Source: JAEXNA01 sp050486105
Lineage (GTDB): Bacteria; Vulcanimicrobiota; Xenobia; Xenobiales; JADMJV01
Length of the DNA: 32,388 bases
Direction: 5' to 3'
Assembly: GCA_050486105.1 (NCBI GenBank)
Contig: JBJHCR010000031.1
Location: 1 to 32,388 of the forward strand
Shown piece by piece: positions 1-6,032 of the stretch; the first letter of the stretch is position 1; every line of letters starts with the position of its first letter. A model generated the notes under the pieces. The model did not search any database and was not told the origin of the DNA. It saw only the letters and a program-made list of their open reading frames with translations. A program made the position numbers and the translations under genes.

Positions 1-889
1 TCAGGCGCTCTGGCAGATTTCGGATAAATCCCTCGGTGTCGCTGATGACGATCCGCTCTCCGTGACGACTTAAAGACCGAGACACGGTGTCTAAGGTCTC
101 AAAAGGCTGGTCCTTTGAGGAGAAGTTCTCCTGGGTCAAGGCGTTGAGAAGCGAAGTCTTGCCGGCGTTGGTGTATCCTACAAGAGCTATACGCTGGCAG
201 TCACCCCGGGCGTCCCTTCTGTTTTCGCCCGCTCTCATAAGTTTTTCGTTGGCTTTTTTTAGTTCGACGAGGCGAGAATCGAGTTGGCGAGCCAGAAGCT
301 CGGATGCTGTTTCCCCGGGCCCACGACTCCCCTTGAGTCCACCCATTTGCTGGTCCATGTCCAGACCAACGCCACGAATCCGGGGGCGAAGATACTCGAG
401 TTGGGCGATCTCCACCTGAATCCGAGCCTGTCGGCTTCGAGCGTGACGCAGAAATACGTTAAGAATGACACCCTCTCGATCCAGGACCTTGATGCCCGCG
501 TCGTCTTCCAGATTGCGCATTTGGGAGGGAGACAGATGGGCGTCTAGGACTAGAACTTGGGCTCCGCTCTCACGGGCACGCTGAGCTACCGCTCTCGAGG
601 TGCCCTTGCCGATCAAAGTCCGAGGCTTGGCCTTATTGAGATGGTAGATCTCATAGCCTGAGATGTCGTCACCTTGAGCTTTGACCAGGGATAGGATCTC
701 CTCGAGTTGGGCGTGGCGCACCAGCGGGTCGCGCTCGACACCCACCGAGAGAACATAAACCTTGTTTTCTTCGTCCAAAGACAGAGCCTCGCCCTTACTA
801 GACCACAGATCAACGGTTTCTTCCCAGCGACCATCGTCGGCCAAGGGCACTTCTTCGTGCTCGGGAATAGGATCAGAATTGAATTTCAT
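1..889 (-). CDS. hflX: GTPase HflX, 3' end cut by window edge
   Basis: This is the N-terminal 296 residues of a ribosome-associated GTPase of the HflX family, which in known bacteria splits or rescues stalled 70S ribosomes. The frame is open from an ATG at 889 to the left edge. Visible parts, in order: an acidic N-terminal extension (about 1-40); the HflX N domain with RTLIGKGT and the QARIQVEIAQLEYLRPR linker; the glycine-rich segment with GSRGPGET; then the Ras-like G domain with G1 GYTNAGKT at about residues 238-245 and G3 SDTEG near the edge. The G1 serine usually seen after GK is threonine. The G4/G5 motifs and the C-terminus lie outside the window. The start is supported by AAGGAG about 7 bases upstream of the ATG. 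The family call is secure; the protein-level role is by homology. Confidence 0.93.
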   Translation of the reverse strand, partial: MKFNSDPIPEHEEVPLADDGRWEETVDLWSSKGEALSLDEENKVYVLSVGVERDPLVRHAQLEEILSLVKAQGDDISGYEIYHLNKAKPRTLIGKGTSRAVAQRARESGAQVLVLDAHLSPSQMRNLEDDAGIKVLDREGVILNVFLRHARSRQARIQVEIAQLEYLRPRIRGVGLDMDQQMGGLKGSRGPGETASELLARQLDSRLVELKKANEKLMRAGENRRDARGDCQRIALVGYTNAGKTSLLNALTQENFSSKDQPFETLDTVSRSLSRHGERIVISDTEGFIRNLPERL

Positions 890-903
890 AAAACACTCCT
901 TTG

Positions 904-1065
904 AGAGGCTGTGCGCAGAATCAACCCACATCGCCAAACTCGCCCTTTTTCCGTCATGGGAACCGCAATTTCTCGAAAATAGGTCCACTAGGAGCTTCAA
1001 ATTTGCAATTCCTCTGACGAAAAATTGCGTCGTTAGGACTCGGGGCGATTCGGCGCACAGCCACT
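904..1065. repeat. MITE-like inverted repeat
   Basis: The left arm AGAGGCTGTGCGCAGAATCA starts at 904. An inverted copy (core GATTCGGCGCACAGCC at 1047-1062) lies about 120 bases away; the arms match at about 17 of 19 positions. A third copy with 19 of 20 identical bases lies 25 kb away at 25956-25975. The size and terminal inverted repeats resemble a miniature transposable element, but no target-site duplication or transposase is visible. It could also be a dispersed palindromic or regulatory unit. Confidence 0.4.
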
Positions 1066-1079
1066 TCTGTGAAAAAAGA

Positions 1080-1141
1080 CTATAAGAACAGCCGGGATGG
1101 ACGGCTCTAGTGCGGCACTGGATTGGTGGGGGTTCTTATAG
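1080..1141. other. Three-way-junction-like dyad, possible structured RNA
   Basis: Perfect 10-bp outer arms CTATAAGAAC (1080-1089) and GTTCTTATAG (1132-1141) enclose two inner stems: AGCCG/CGGCT (1090-1094 with 1102-1106, 7-base loop) and CTAGTG/CACTGG (1107-1112 with 1116-1121, one G-T wobble, 3-base loop). A ten-base single strand follows. This could fold as a compact three-way junction in RNA or a cruciform in DNA. It matches no RNA family I recognise; the transcribed strand is unknown. Confidence 0.35.
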
Positions 1142-1308
1142 AAAAGGAAGAGTGTACATGTCGATCACGTGATCCTTGGGACCTCATTTAGGATAGCTTA
1201 GATTTTGGTGGGGATCAAGATGGACAACTGAAAGACACCCATTAACCCCAAGTCGATGGCCTAAGCTTGCCCTGAAGGTCGCTTTTCTGGCTTAAAGAAT
1301 ATCCAAGC

Positions 1309-2055
1309 ATGCGGTCGCGTGCGGGTCTTTCGTTCTTGTTGTTGCTCTTCTTGCAATGGCCAGTTCAAGCTCAAGACAAAGGCTGGTTCGCTACATCCCG
1401 AGAGCACCTTGCCCAAGTAGAAATGCTAAGAGAGCTGTTTCGCTTGCCCATAGGGACCTGGAAGGAACACCTTGCTGCAAACCAACGTCTCCTAACGGAC
1501 GACTTCTTGAACCAAGTAGAGCGGCGCATTCGGTGGGGCCTGGAAAACAAACATTTCGATGACGCCTCGAGATTTGCTACGGTGGGTGACCTTACCTTGG
1601 AACTGAGAGGTAGAAGACCGGTATTTCAGACAGAGTTGAGGCCTCTCCATTCTGGAACTGACTTGCCAATAGGGCGATATCCCACGCTGCTAAAAGACGC
1701 TTCCTTGGTCCGATTCACCAAAGAGGAAAAGAAGTTTCTCCGAAACCTGCTAGAGAGTTGCTTAACCGATTGGCCGGATGCCCTCGAGAACCAACAAGAC
1801 TCCTTAACCTTTCAGTTCCTAGAAAGTCTTCAACAACAGGTGCGTCAGGAATGTGCTTTGGACAATTGGTCCATGGCCATCAAATTCGCCTTGCTCGGAG
1901 ATCTCGCCAGCGCGATCATCGGTAGAGAGTCAGAGCTGAGGGTTTATGTCGTACTAAACGCACCCGCCGGGTATCGCCCAACTGTCCCTATGGACGCCGA
2001 TCCGAGAGTCATCAAACATGGAATAGATCTGTTGCAACCAAAGCAATGGGACTAG
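1309..2055 (+). CDS. Secreted protein of unknown function
   Basis: A 248-residue protein with a clear Sec signal peptide: charged start MRSR, a leucine-rich core, and a likely signal peptidase I site after VQA (about residue 22). The mature part is soluble, charged and mostly helical in character. It contains two related stretches, each ending in a phrase of the type F-A-x-x-G-D-L (SRFATVGDLTLELRGR at about residue 88 and KFALLGDLASAIIGRE at about 195), each preceded by a leucine/glutamine-rich helix. This suggests an internal duplication of a roughly 100-residue unit. There is no catalytic motif I recognise and no obvious Shine-Dalgarno sequence. The stop overlaps the GTG of the short lipoprotein-like frame that follows, suggesting translational coupling. 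Function unknown. Confidence 0.7.
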   Translation: MRSRAGLSFLLLLFLQWPVQAQDKGWFATSREHLAQVEMLRELFRLPIGTWKEHLAANQRLLTDDFLNQVERRIRWGLENKHFDDASRFATVGDLTLELRGRRPVFQTELRPLHSGTDLPIGRYPTLLKDASLVRFTKEEKKFLRNLLESCLTDWPDALENQQDSLTFQFLESLQQQVRQECALDNWSMAIKFALLGDLASAIIGRESELRVYVVLNAPAGYRPTVPMDADPRVIKHGIDLLQPKQWD

Positions 2056-2274
2056 TGATTCGAGATTTAGTGAATCTAGGCTTATTGATGCTTTCATTGG
2101 TGGGATGTTCGAGGGTCCTTGAGAAATCTCAAGCCGATAACCGGTCGCGTGCATCCCAGTGATGAATTGAAGCTTTCAGGAAGAGCGTTCACTTATTTGG
2201 GTTCTGAACCATTCTCCTTGCACCTACAGGTCGGGAGCTTCGGGGGTGGAGTCTCGTCCTTGGTGCTCCTGTAG
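2055..2274 (+). pseudogene. Small lipoprotein, apparently frameshifted
   Basis: A GTG overlapping the preceding stop (TAGTG) opens a 35-residue frame with a hydrophobic stretch and a lipobox-like LVGC, ending at 2162. The +1 frame from about 2140 then stays open for 44 more residues (it includes VHPSDELKLSGRAFTYLG) to a TAG at 2272-2274. Joining the two frames near 2115-2140 gives a roughly 70-residue lipoprotein. Either a one-base change broke the gene, the assembly has an indel, or the short version is the true product. The coupling to the secreted protein upstream suggests the two act together in the envelope. Confidence 0.35.
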
Positions 2275-2282
2275 TAGATGGC

Positions 2283-2549
2283 CTAAAGCCGCAGTTCTTC
2301 CCAGCGCACTCGCCCAGCCACAACCGCATCTCGCACTTTATTCTCTCGCCTGGAAAGACGACTCTCGCCGGATTTTACTTCCATGAACACTACCTCCACT
2401 TCCACTTCGTCGGAGAGGCCATTGATGATCAGGTAGTATATGGGTCTTCCCAGAAAGCTAGCATCATTGGGAAGGTACGGAAAGCCCTGAGTGGGAGGAG
2501 CGAGTTGCTCGGCGGCCTGTCCCTTGAGCACTCTTCTGCTCAATTGCAA
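2283..2549 (-). pseudogene. Holliday-junction-resolvase-like endonuclease, N-terminally truncated
   Basis: The 88-residue frame matches the C-terminal domain of the predicted endonucleases related to archaeal Holliday junction resolvases (PF10107-type). RRVLKGQAAEQLAP, a FLGRPI segment, VFMEVKSGESRLS and the ending VRDAVVAGRVRWEEL are all family signatures. Family members usually carry about 60 more N-terminal residues with a membrane helix and coil. Here an in-frame TAA at 2559-2561 precedes the only available start, a TTG at 2549. The acidic residue normally found in the PIDY segment is tyrosine (PIYY; TAC, one base from GAC), while the E-x-K of the PD-(D/E)XK core is kept. Truncation plus loss of a metal-binding position suggests a decaying gene. 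The remaining frame is intact, so a short expressed product cannot be excluded. Confidence 0.6.
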
Positions 2550-2621
2550 GGCAAGCTCTTACCCTAGAAGGCACCGAAACGGTCACTTAGGAATACTAGA
2601 GCAAGGAGACTCGAACAACCC

Positions 2622-3428
2622 ATGCTGCCCATTATTCCCCTCACTGCGGTCTTGGCTGGCCTAGCCCTGGCCTACGGCACCAAAAATCAACGCCGACGGA
2701 AAATCCGCGAACGTCCGTTTCCCCCCGCGTGGGTGCCGCATCTCGAGCGCCATATAAGGCTATACCGGAAGCTGCCCAAAGAACTCAAGGAGGAGCTGCA
2801 CGGACACATCCAGGTCTTCCTCGAAGAAAAGATGTTCGAGGGCTGCAATGGCCTGGAGGTGACCGAAGAGGTGAAGGTCACGGTAGCGGGGCTGGCTTGC
2901 ATGCTTTTGCTGAACCGTAAAGCCACCTACTATCCGGGACTGCGCTCGATCTTACTGTATCCCACCGCCTACTTGGCCGAAACAGGAGCCATGGAGGGAG
3001 GAATCCATTCCGAAGACCTCCAGGGCAGAGCGGGTGAATCTTGGGTCTCAGGAAACGTGGTCCTATCTTGGGCCGACGTCTTGGACACCGCCGAAAACGA
3101 CAATGGCAGAAATCTGGTTCTGCATGAATTCGCCCACCAACTAGACCAAGAAGACGGACGGGGTGACGGAGTTCCCATTCTTACCGATGACGCCCATTAC
3201 CAGAGCTGGGCCGATGTTCTCAGTGGCGAATACCACGAGCTGGTCGAGCGTGTCGAGCGCGGCCAAAAGACCTTCTTGAGAGCTTATGGAGCCACCAACC
3301 CAGCCGAGTTTTTCGCCGTCACCACCGAAGCTTTCTTCGAACAACCGAAAGAGATGCACGCCCAACATCCTCAACTGTATGAAGAATTCCGAGAATACTA
3401 TCAGATAGACCCGGAGAGTTGGGGTTAG
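2622..3428 (+). CDS. mtfA: MtfA-type zinc peptidase (M90)
   Basis: A 268-residue member of the MtfA / M90 metallopeptidase family. In E. coli MtfA is a cytosolic aminopeptidase-like protein that binds the repressor Mlc. Diagnostic features: a hydrophobic N-terminal stretch (about 1-18) followed by a basic cluster; LPKELKEELHGHIQVFLEEKMFEGC; a zinc-binding HEFAH at residues 168-172 followed by QLDQEDG; and a downstream PAEFFAVTTEAFFEQP supplying the third ligand. The length is usual for the family. AAGGAG lies about 13 bases before the ATG, farther than ideal. The following ATPase has its own promoter, so it is probably a separate unit. The Mlc role should not be carried over to this organism without evidence. 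Confidence 0.92.
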   Translation: MLPIIPLTAVLAGLALAYGTKNQRRRKIRERPFPPAWVPHLERHIRLYRKLPKELKEELHGHIQVFLEEKMFEGCNGLEVTEEVKVTVAGLACMLLLNRKATYYPGLRSILLYPTAYLAETGAMEGGIHSEDLQGRAGESWVSGNVVLSWADVLDTAENDNGRNLVLHEFAHQLDQEDGRGDGVPILTDDAHYQSWADVLSGEYHELVERVERGQKTFLRAYGATNPAEFFAVTTEAFFEQPKEMHAQHPQLYEEFREYYQIDPESWG

Positions 3429-3466
3429 GGCGAGACTTGGGGAAGCCCTATCGAGCTGGGACAAGA

Positions 3467-3517
3467 AGTGTCGAGTGAACTTGACAAGAAAAAAGTGTAG
3501 AGTTAACCTGACACGCA
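3467..3517 (+). promoter_or_regulatory. Operator-promoter of the DUF4143 ATPase gene
   Basis: Two direct repeats of 20 bases, AGTGTCGAGTGAACTTGACA (3467-3486) and AGTGTAGAGTTAACCTGACA (3494-3513), match at 17 positions with a 27-base period. The second contains the dyad GTGT-N3-GTTAAC-N3-ACAC (3495-3514). The first repeat ends in a perfect -35 TTGACA (3481-3486). A 17-base spacer leads to a weak -10 TAACCT (3504-3509) inside the second repeat, 8 bases before the GTG. There is no Shine-Dalgarno, so the transcript is probably leaderless and controlled by a dimer bound over the -10. Confidence 0.6.
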
Positions 3518-4699
3518 GTGGACCTGTTAGACGATGATTTGCTCAAGATCCTTGATTTTTGGAGTTTCTGGGAGGCTTCTCCACCTGAAGCTGTGCCCCG
3601 GCGCCTAAACCTTCCGGCAGTTTTGGACCCAGAGCTGGCTTTGGTGATTCAGGGGGTGCGTCGCTGCGGAAAATCGACCCTTTTGGGGCAGTTAGTTGGG
3701 CGCTACCAGCTCAATCCCGCCCATTGTGCGTTTGTCAATTTTGAAGATCCCCGTCTCATCCCCCACCTCGGCACGGCCTTGCTCTTTCGAATCTTAGATG
3801 CCTTTCAATCTAAGTATCCCCAAGCCCAAGACTTGACCTTCTTCTTCGATGAAATTCAAAACGTTCCCCAATGGGAGTCCTTTCTGCATACTCAACTGGA
3901 GCGGCCCCGGCACAGATTTGTGGTGACCGGTTCTAACGCTTGCTTACTCTCAGGGGAACTGTCCACCAAGTTAACCGGTCGACATCGCGTGGCGGAACTC
4001 TATCCTTTCGACTTTATTGAGATCCAAGAGGTTAGGCCGAAGCACGAACTTAAGGCCTATCTGACCGAGGGAGGTTTCCCCAAAGTTGTGCTGGAGGACG
4101 GAGACTTGGCCCTAAGGCAGCGGTACTTTCGCGACATCGTAGAGCGAGACATCTCTAACCGAGTCGGAGCCAGAGATCATGCCCCCGTTGCCAGAGTGGT
4201 GCAGATGGTCTTTGAGTCCTGTGGCTCCGAGATGAGCCTCCGTCGAATCGCGGGATCAAACGGAGTTAGCACGGACACAGCCAGCGCTTATCTGCGAGCC
4301 GCAGAAGACGCCTATCTTCTCTTTTCTTGTCCATACTTCACCTACTCAAGCCGAAAACAGGCCGTGCGCAATAGGAAGTATTATCCTGTCGACCCTGGGC
4401 TAAGACAGGCCGTGGTGAGTTCTTCGGCTCCCAATCTGGGGTCCGCGCTGGAAGGTGTCGCGTTCTTAGCCCTCAAGAAGAGATTCGGGCAGGTTTTCTA
4501 CTGGAGAGAGAAGGGCGAAATCGACTTCGTGGTCGAGTTTGACGGCAGACCCCTTCCCATCCAAGTGACTTGGGAGACTCCACAACCCCGGCACTTAGAG
4601 GCCCTGGAAGAATTCTATCAAGCCTACCCCCGCAGCCGCGAAGTCATTTTTCTCAACTGCCGCGACCTCGACAACGACTTTGACAAGTTGGATTTCTGA
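3518..4699 (+). CDS. AAA ATPase with DUF4143 C-terminal domain
   Basis: A 393-residue AAA_14/DUF4143-type ATP-binding protein. Walker A GVRRCGKS lies at residues 46-53, Walker B at FFFDEIQN, and a sensor-like VVTGSNACLL follows. The family's FRDIVERDISNR segment and a winged-helix-like stretch (SLRRIAGSNGVSTDTASAYL) come next. The C-terminus resembles a PD-(D/E)XK fold (YWREKGEIDFVV followed by PIQVTWE), lacking the lysine of an active nuclease, as is common in this family. The cellular role of these proteins is not established; they are often scattered as accessory genes. The start is a GTG without a Shine-Dalgarno, directly behind an operator-like promoter. It ends 28 bases from the convergent YqaA-like gene. 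Confidence 0.88.
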   Translation: MDLLDDDLLKILDFWSFWEASPPEAVPRRLNLPAVLDPELALVIQGVRRCGKSTLLGQLVGRYQLNPAHCAFVNFEDPRLIPHLGTALLFRILDAFQSKYPQAQDLTFFFDEIQNVPQWESFLHTQLERPRHRFVVTGSNACLLSGELSTKLTGRHRVAELYPFDFIEIQEVRPKHELKAYLTEGGFPKVVLEDGDLALRQRYFRDIVERDISNRVGARDHAPVARVVQMVFESCGSEMSLRRIAGSNGVSTDTASAYLRAAEDAYLLFSCPYFTYSSRKQAVRNRKYYPVDPGLRQAVVSSSAPNLGSALEGVAFLALKKRFGQVFYWREKGEIDFVVEFDGRPLPIQVTWETPQPRHLEALEEFYQAYPRSREVIFLNCRDLDNDFDKLDF

Positions 4700-4727
4700 T
4701 GTGTTCGCCTGCCCCAGCAATCCGATC

Positions 4728-5306
4728 TCACCGAAAAGGAACACCCAAGAGGTACAACAGCCCGAAGGAGAAGAGCCCATAGAGAATGGCCCAAGATTTT
4801 GTTCGCAGGCCAGGGACGGCCCTTCCCACCAGGCTGCCGGCCCAGGAGAAAAGCAGCATCCGGACCCCACGCCCCAGGCCCACCCAGAAGAGGTAAGCGG
4901 GAAACCACCAATGCAAATGCTCGACCACCGCCCAGGTCCAAACTTTAACGGGAATCAGAGACCAAGCCTGGTAGAGGGCGCAGGTGGACCCCCACTGAGA
5001 ACCCAACTCGATCACTCGCTCTCCCATCTTTGGATAGGTGAGGGGTAAGCAAAACAAGATTTCTTCCATGGAAATTGTTTGGCAGAGAATTCCCATAACC
5101 ACAATTCCCAAACCTGAAAACACCAGGGACAATAGGGCCCTTCGTCGATGACCTTCCGGTTTGACCACTCCCATAGCAAACAACAGGACATCGGGCACGA
5201 TGAACCACAGTAAAGCTTCTGCAAAGCTCCACATCGCCAAGGGTACAGCAAACTTGCGGCTTCCGAGTGGACCTGAGTCCTCTCTTGCAAGGTCGGAGGT
5301 TGGCAT
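4728..5306 (-). CDS. YqaA/DedA-like membrane protein (tentative)
   Basis: A 192-residue integral membrane protein with about five hydrophobic segments. Two stretches recall the YqaA / SNARE-associated (DedA-like) group: an early FAEALLWFIVPDVLLFAMGVVKP, where relatives have an E followed by a P-P-D-V-L-L motif, and a later SLIPVKVWTWAVVEHL followed by FWVGLGRGVRMLLF, matching the family's IPYK...GR..RF pattern. The glycine-rich loop typical of the family is weak. DedA-type proteins are linked to lipid-carrier flipping and membrane homeostasis, but substrate and activity here are unknown. The ATG at 5306 has only a distant GAGG upstream. It is transcribed away from the ECF sigma gene. Confidence 0.5.
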   Translation of the reverse strand: MPTSDLAREDSGPLGSRKFAVPLAMWSFAEALLWFIVPDVLLFAMGVVKPEGHRRRALLSLVFSGLGIVVMGILCQTISMEEILFCLPLTYPKMGERVIELGSQWGSTCALYQAWSLIPVKVWTWAVVEHLHWWFPAYLFWVGLGRGVRMLLFSWAGSLVGRAVPGLRTKSWAILYGLFSFGLLYLLGVPFR

Positions 5307-5369
5307 CGCCCTGAGTTACCTCGTTTGCCGGCACTCTCCTCGATAATCCAAAAAATAAGAATCTCCAGT

Positions 5370-5396
5370 GAACTTTCTGCTGGGCCAAAGTATCCT
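5370..5396 (+). promoter_or_regulatory. Possible ECF-type promoter of the sigma gene
   Basis: GAACTT (5370-5375), a 15-base spacer and TATCCT (5391-5396) lie just upstream of the sigma factor. GAAC-type -35 boxes are typical of ECF-dependent promoters, and such factors often transcribe their own gene. The match is short and may be chance. A good ribosome site, GAGAGG (5405-5410), stands 8 bases before the TTG start. Confidence 0.25.
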
Positions 5397-5418
5397 AGAC
5401 AATTGAGAGGGAAGACTT

Positions 5419-6021
5419 TTGAACAGAGCTACAGCCACAAATTCTCCCGGGGAGCTGAACTGGGATTCAGAACTCGACCACCAGGCCCTTGCTGAATTGG
5501 TTAGGCGAGTGAAGAACGGAGACCGTCAGGCCTTTGAAGCACTTTTCCAAGCCACCGTTGACCGCACCCGAAATCTGGTGCGGTCCTTGACCCGACAGCA
5601 TCACCTGGTGGATGACCTGATCCAAGAAATCTACGTCCTGGCTTGGCAAAAGATCGCCTGGCTTCGAGACCCCAAAACATTTCAAGCCTGGCTCAACCGA
5701 ATCGCCGTTCACCGCACCTATAGGCTTATGGACACCGACCGCAAGACAGGCTGGGCTGGGTCCCTGGAAGCCTCCAAGAAGGATCCAAGGAGCCCAGTTG
5801 ACTGCGACCCCGGACAGAGCCTCCCACTACTCCTGGACCTGCAGAGCGCCTTCAAAAAAATCTCTAAGGAAGACCAAGCCCTGATCGTTCTCCGTGAAGT
5901 CCACGCCTTCAGCTACGAAGAGTTGGCCGACATCTTGGCCGTCCCCATCGGCACCGTCCGAAGCCGTCTCCACTTCACCCGCAAGAAACTTCTAAGACAT
6001 TTCGACGCCCCATCAGCTTAA
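5419..6021 (+). CDS. ECF-family RNA polymerase sigma factor
   Basis: A 200-residue sigma-70 of the extracytoplasmic function group. Region 2 spans about residues 28-100 (GDRQAFEALFQ, then VDDLIQEIYVLAWQKI and FQAWLNRIAVHRTYRL). A proline/serine-rich linker follows, and region 4 covers about 140-196 with the helix-turn-helix FSYEELADILAVPIGTVRSRLHFTRKKL. Such factors direct RNA polymerase to a small regulon under control of a membrane anti-sigma partner. The start is a TTG behind GAGAGG. The next gene, a large membrane protein, begins 12 bases after the stop with its own AGAGGA site. They very likely form one operon and a regulatory pair. The subgroup was not determined. Confidence 0.92.
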   Translation: MNRATATNSPGELNWDSELDHQALAELVRRVKNGDRQAFEALFQATVDRTRNLVRSLTRQHHLVDDLIQEIYVLAWQKIAWLRDPKTFQAWLNRIAVHRTYRLMDTDRKTGWAGSLEASKKDPRSPVDCDPGQSLPLLLDLQSAFKKISKEDQALIVLREVHAFSYEELADILAVPIGTVRSRLHFTRKKLLRHFDAPSA

Positions 6022-6032
6022 AGAGGAAAGCC

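Larger units (their letters stand above)
890..1308. other. Structured intergenic region, no gene seen
   Basis: There is no convincing coding frame in these 419 bases. The region holds an inverted repeat at 904-1065, a compact dyad structure at 1080-1141 and a perfect 12-bp palindrome GATCACGTGATC at 1163-1174. It separates hflX (leftward) from the secreted protein gene (rightward), so promoters for both must lie here. No strong consensus promoter for the rightward gene stands out. Confidence 0.6.
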
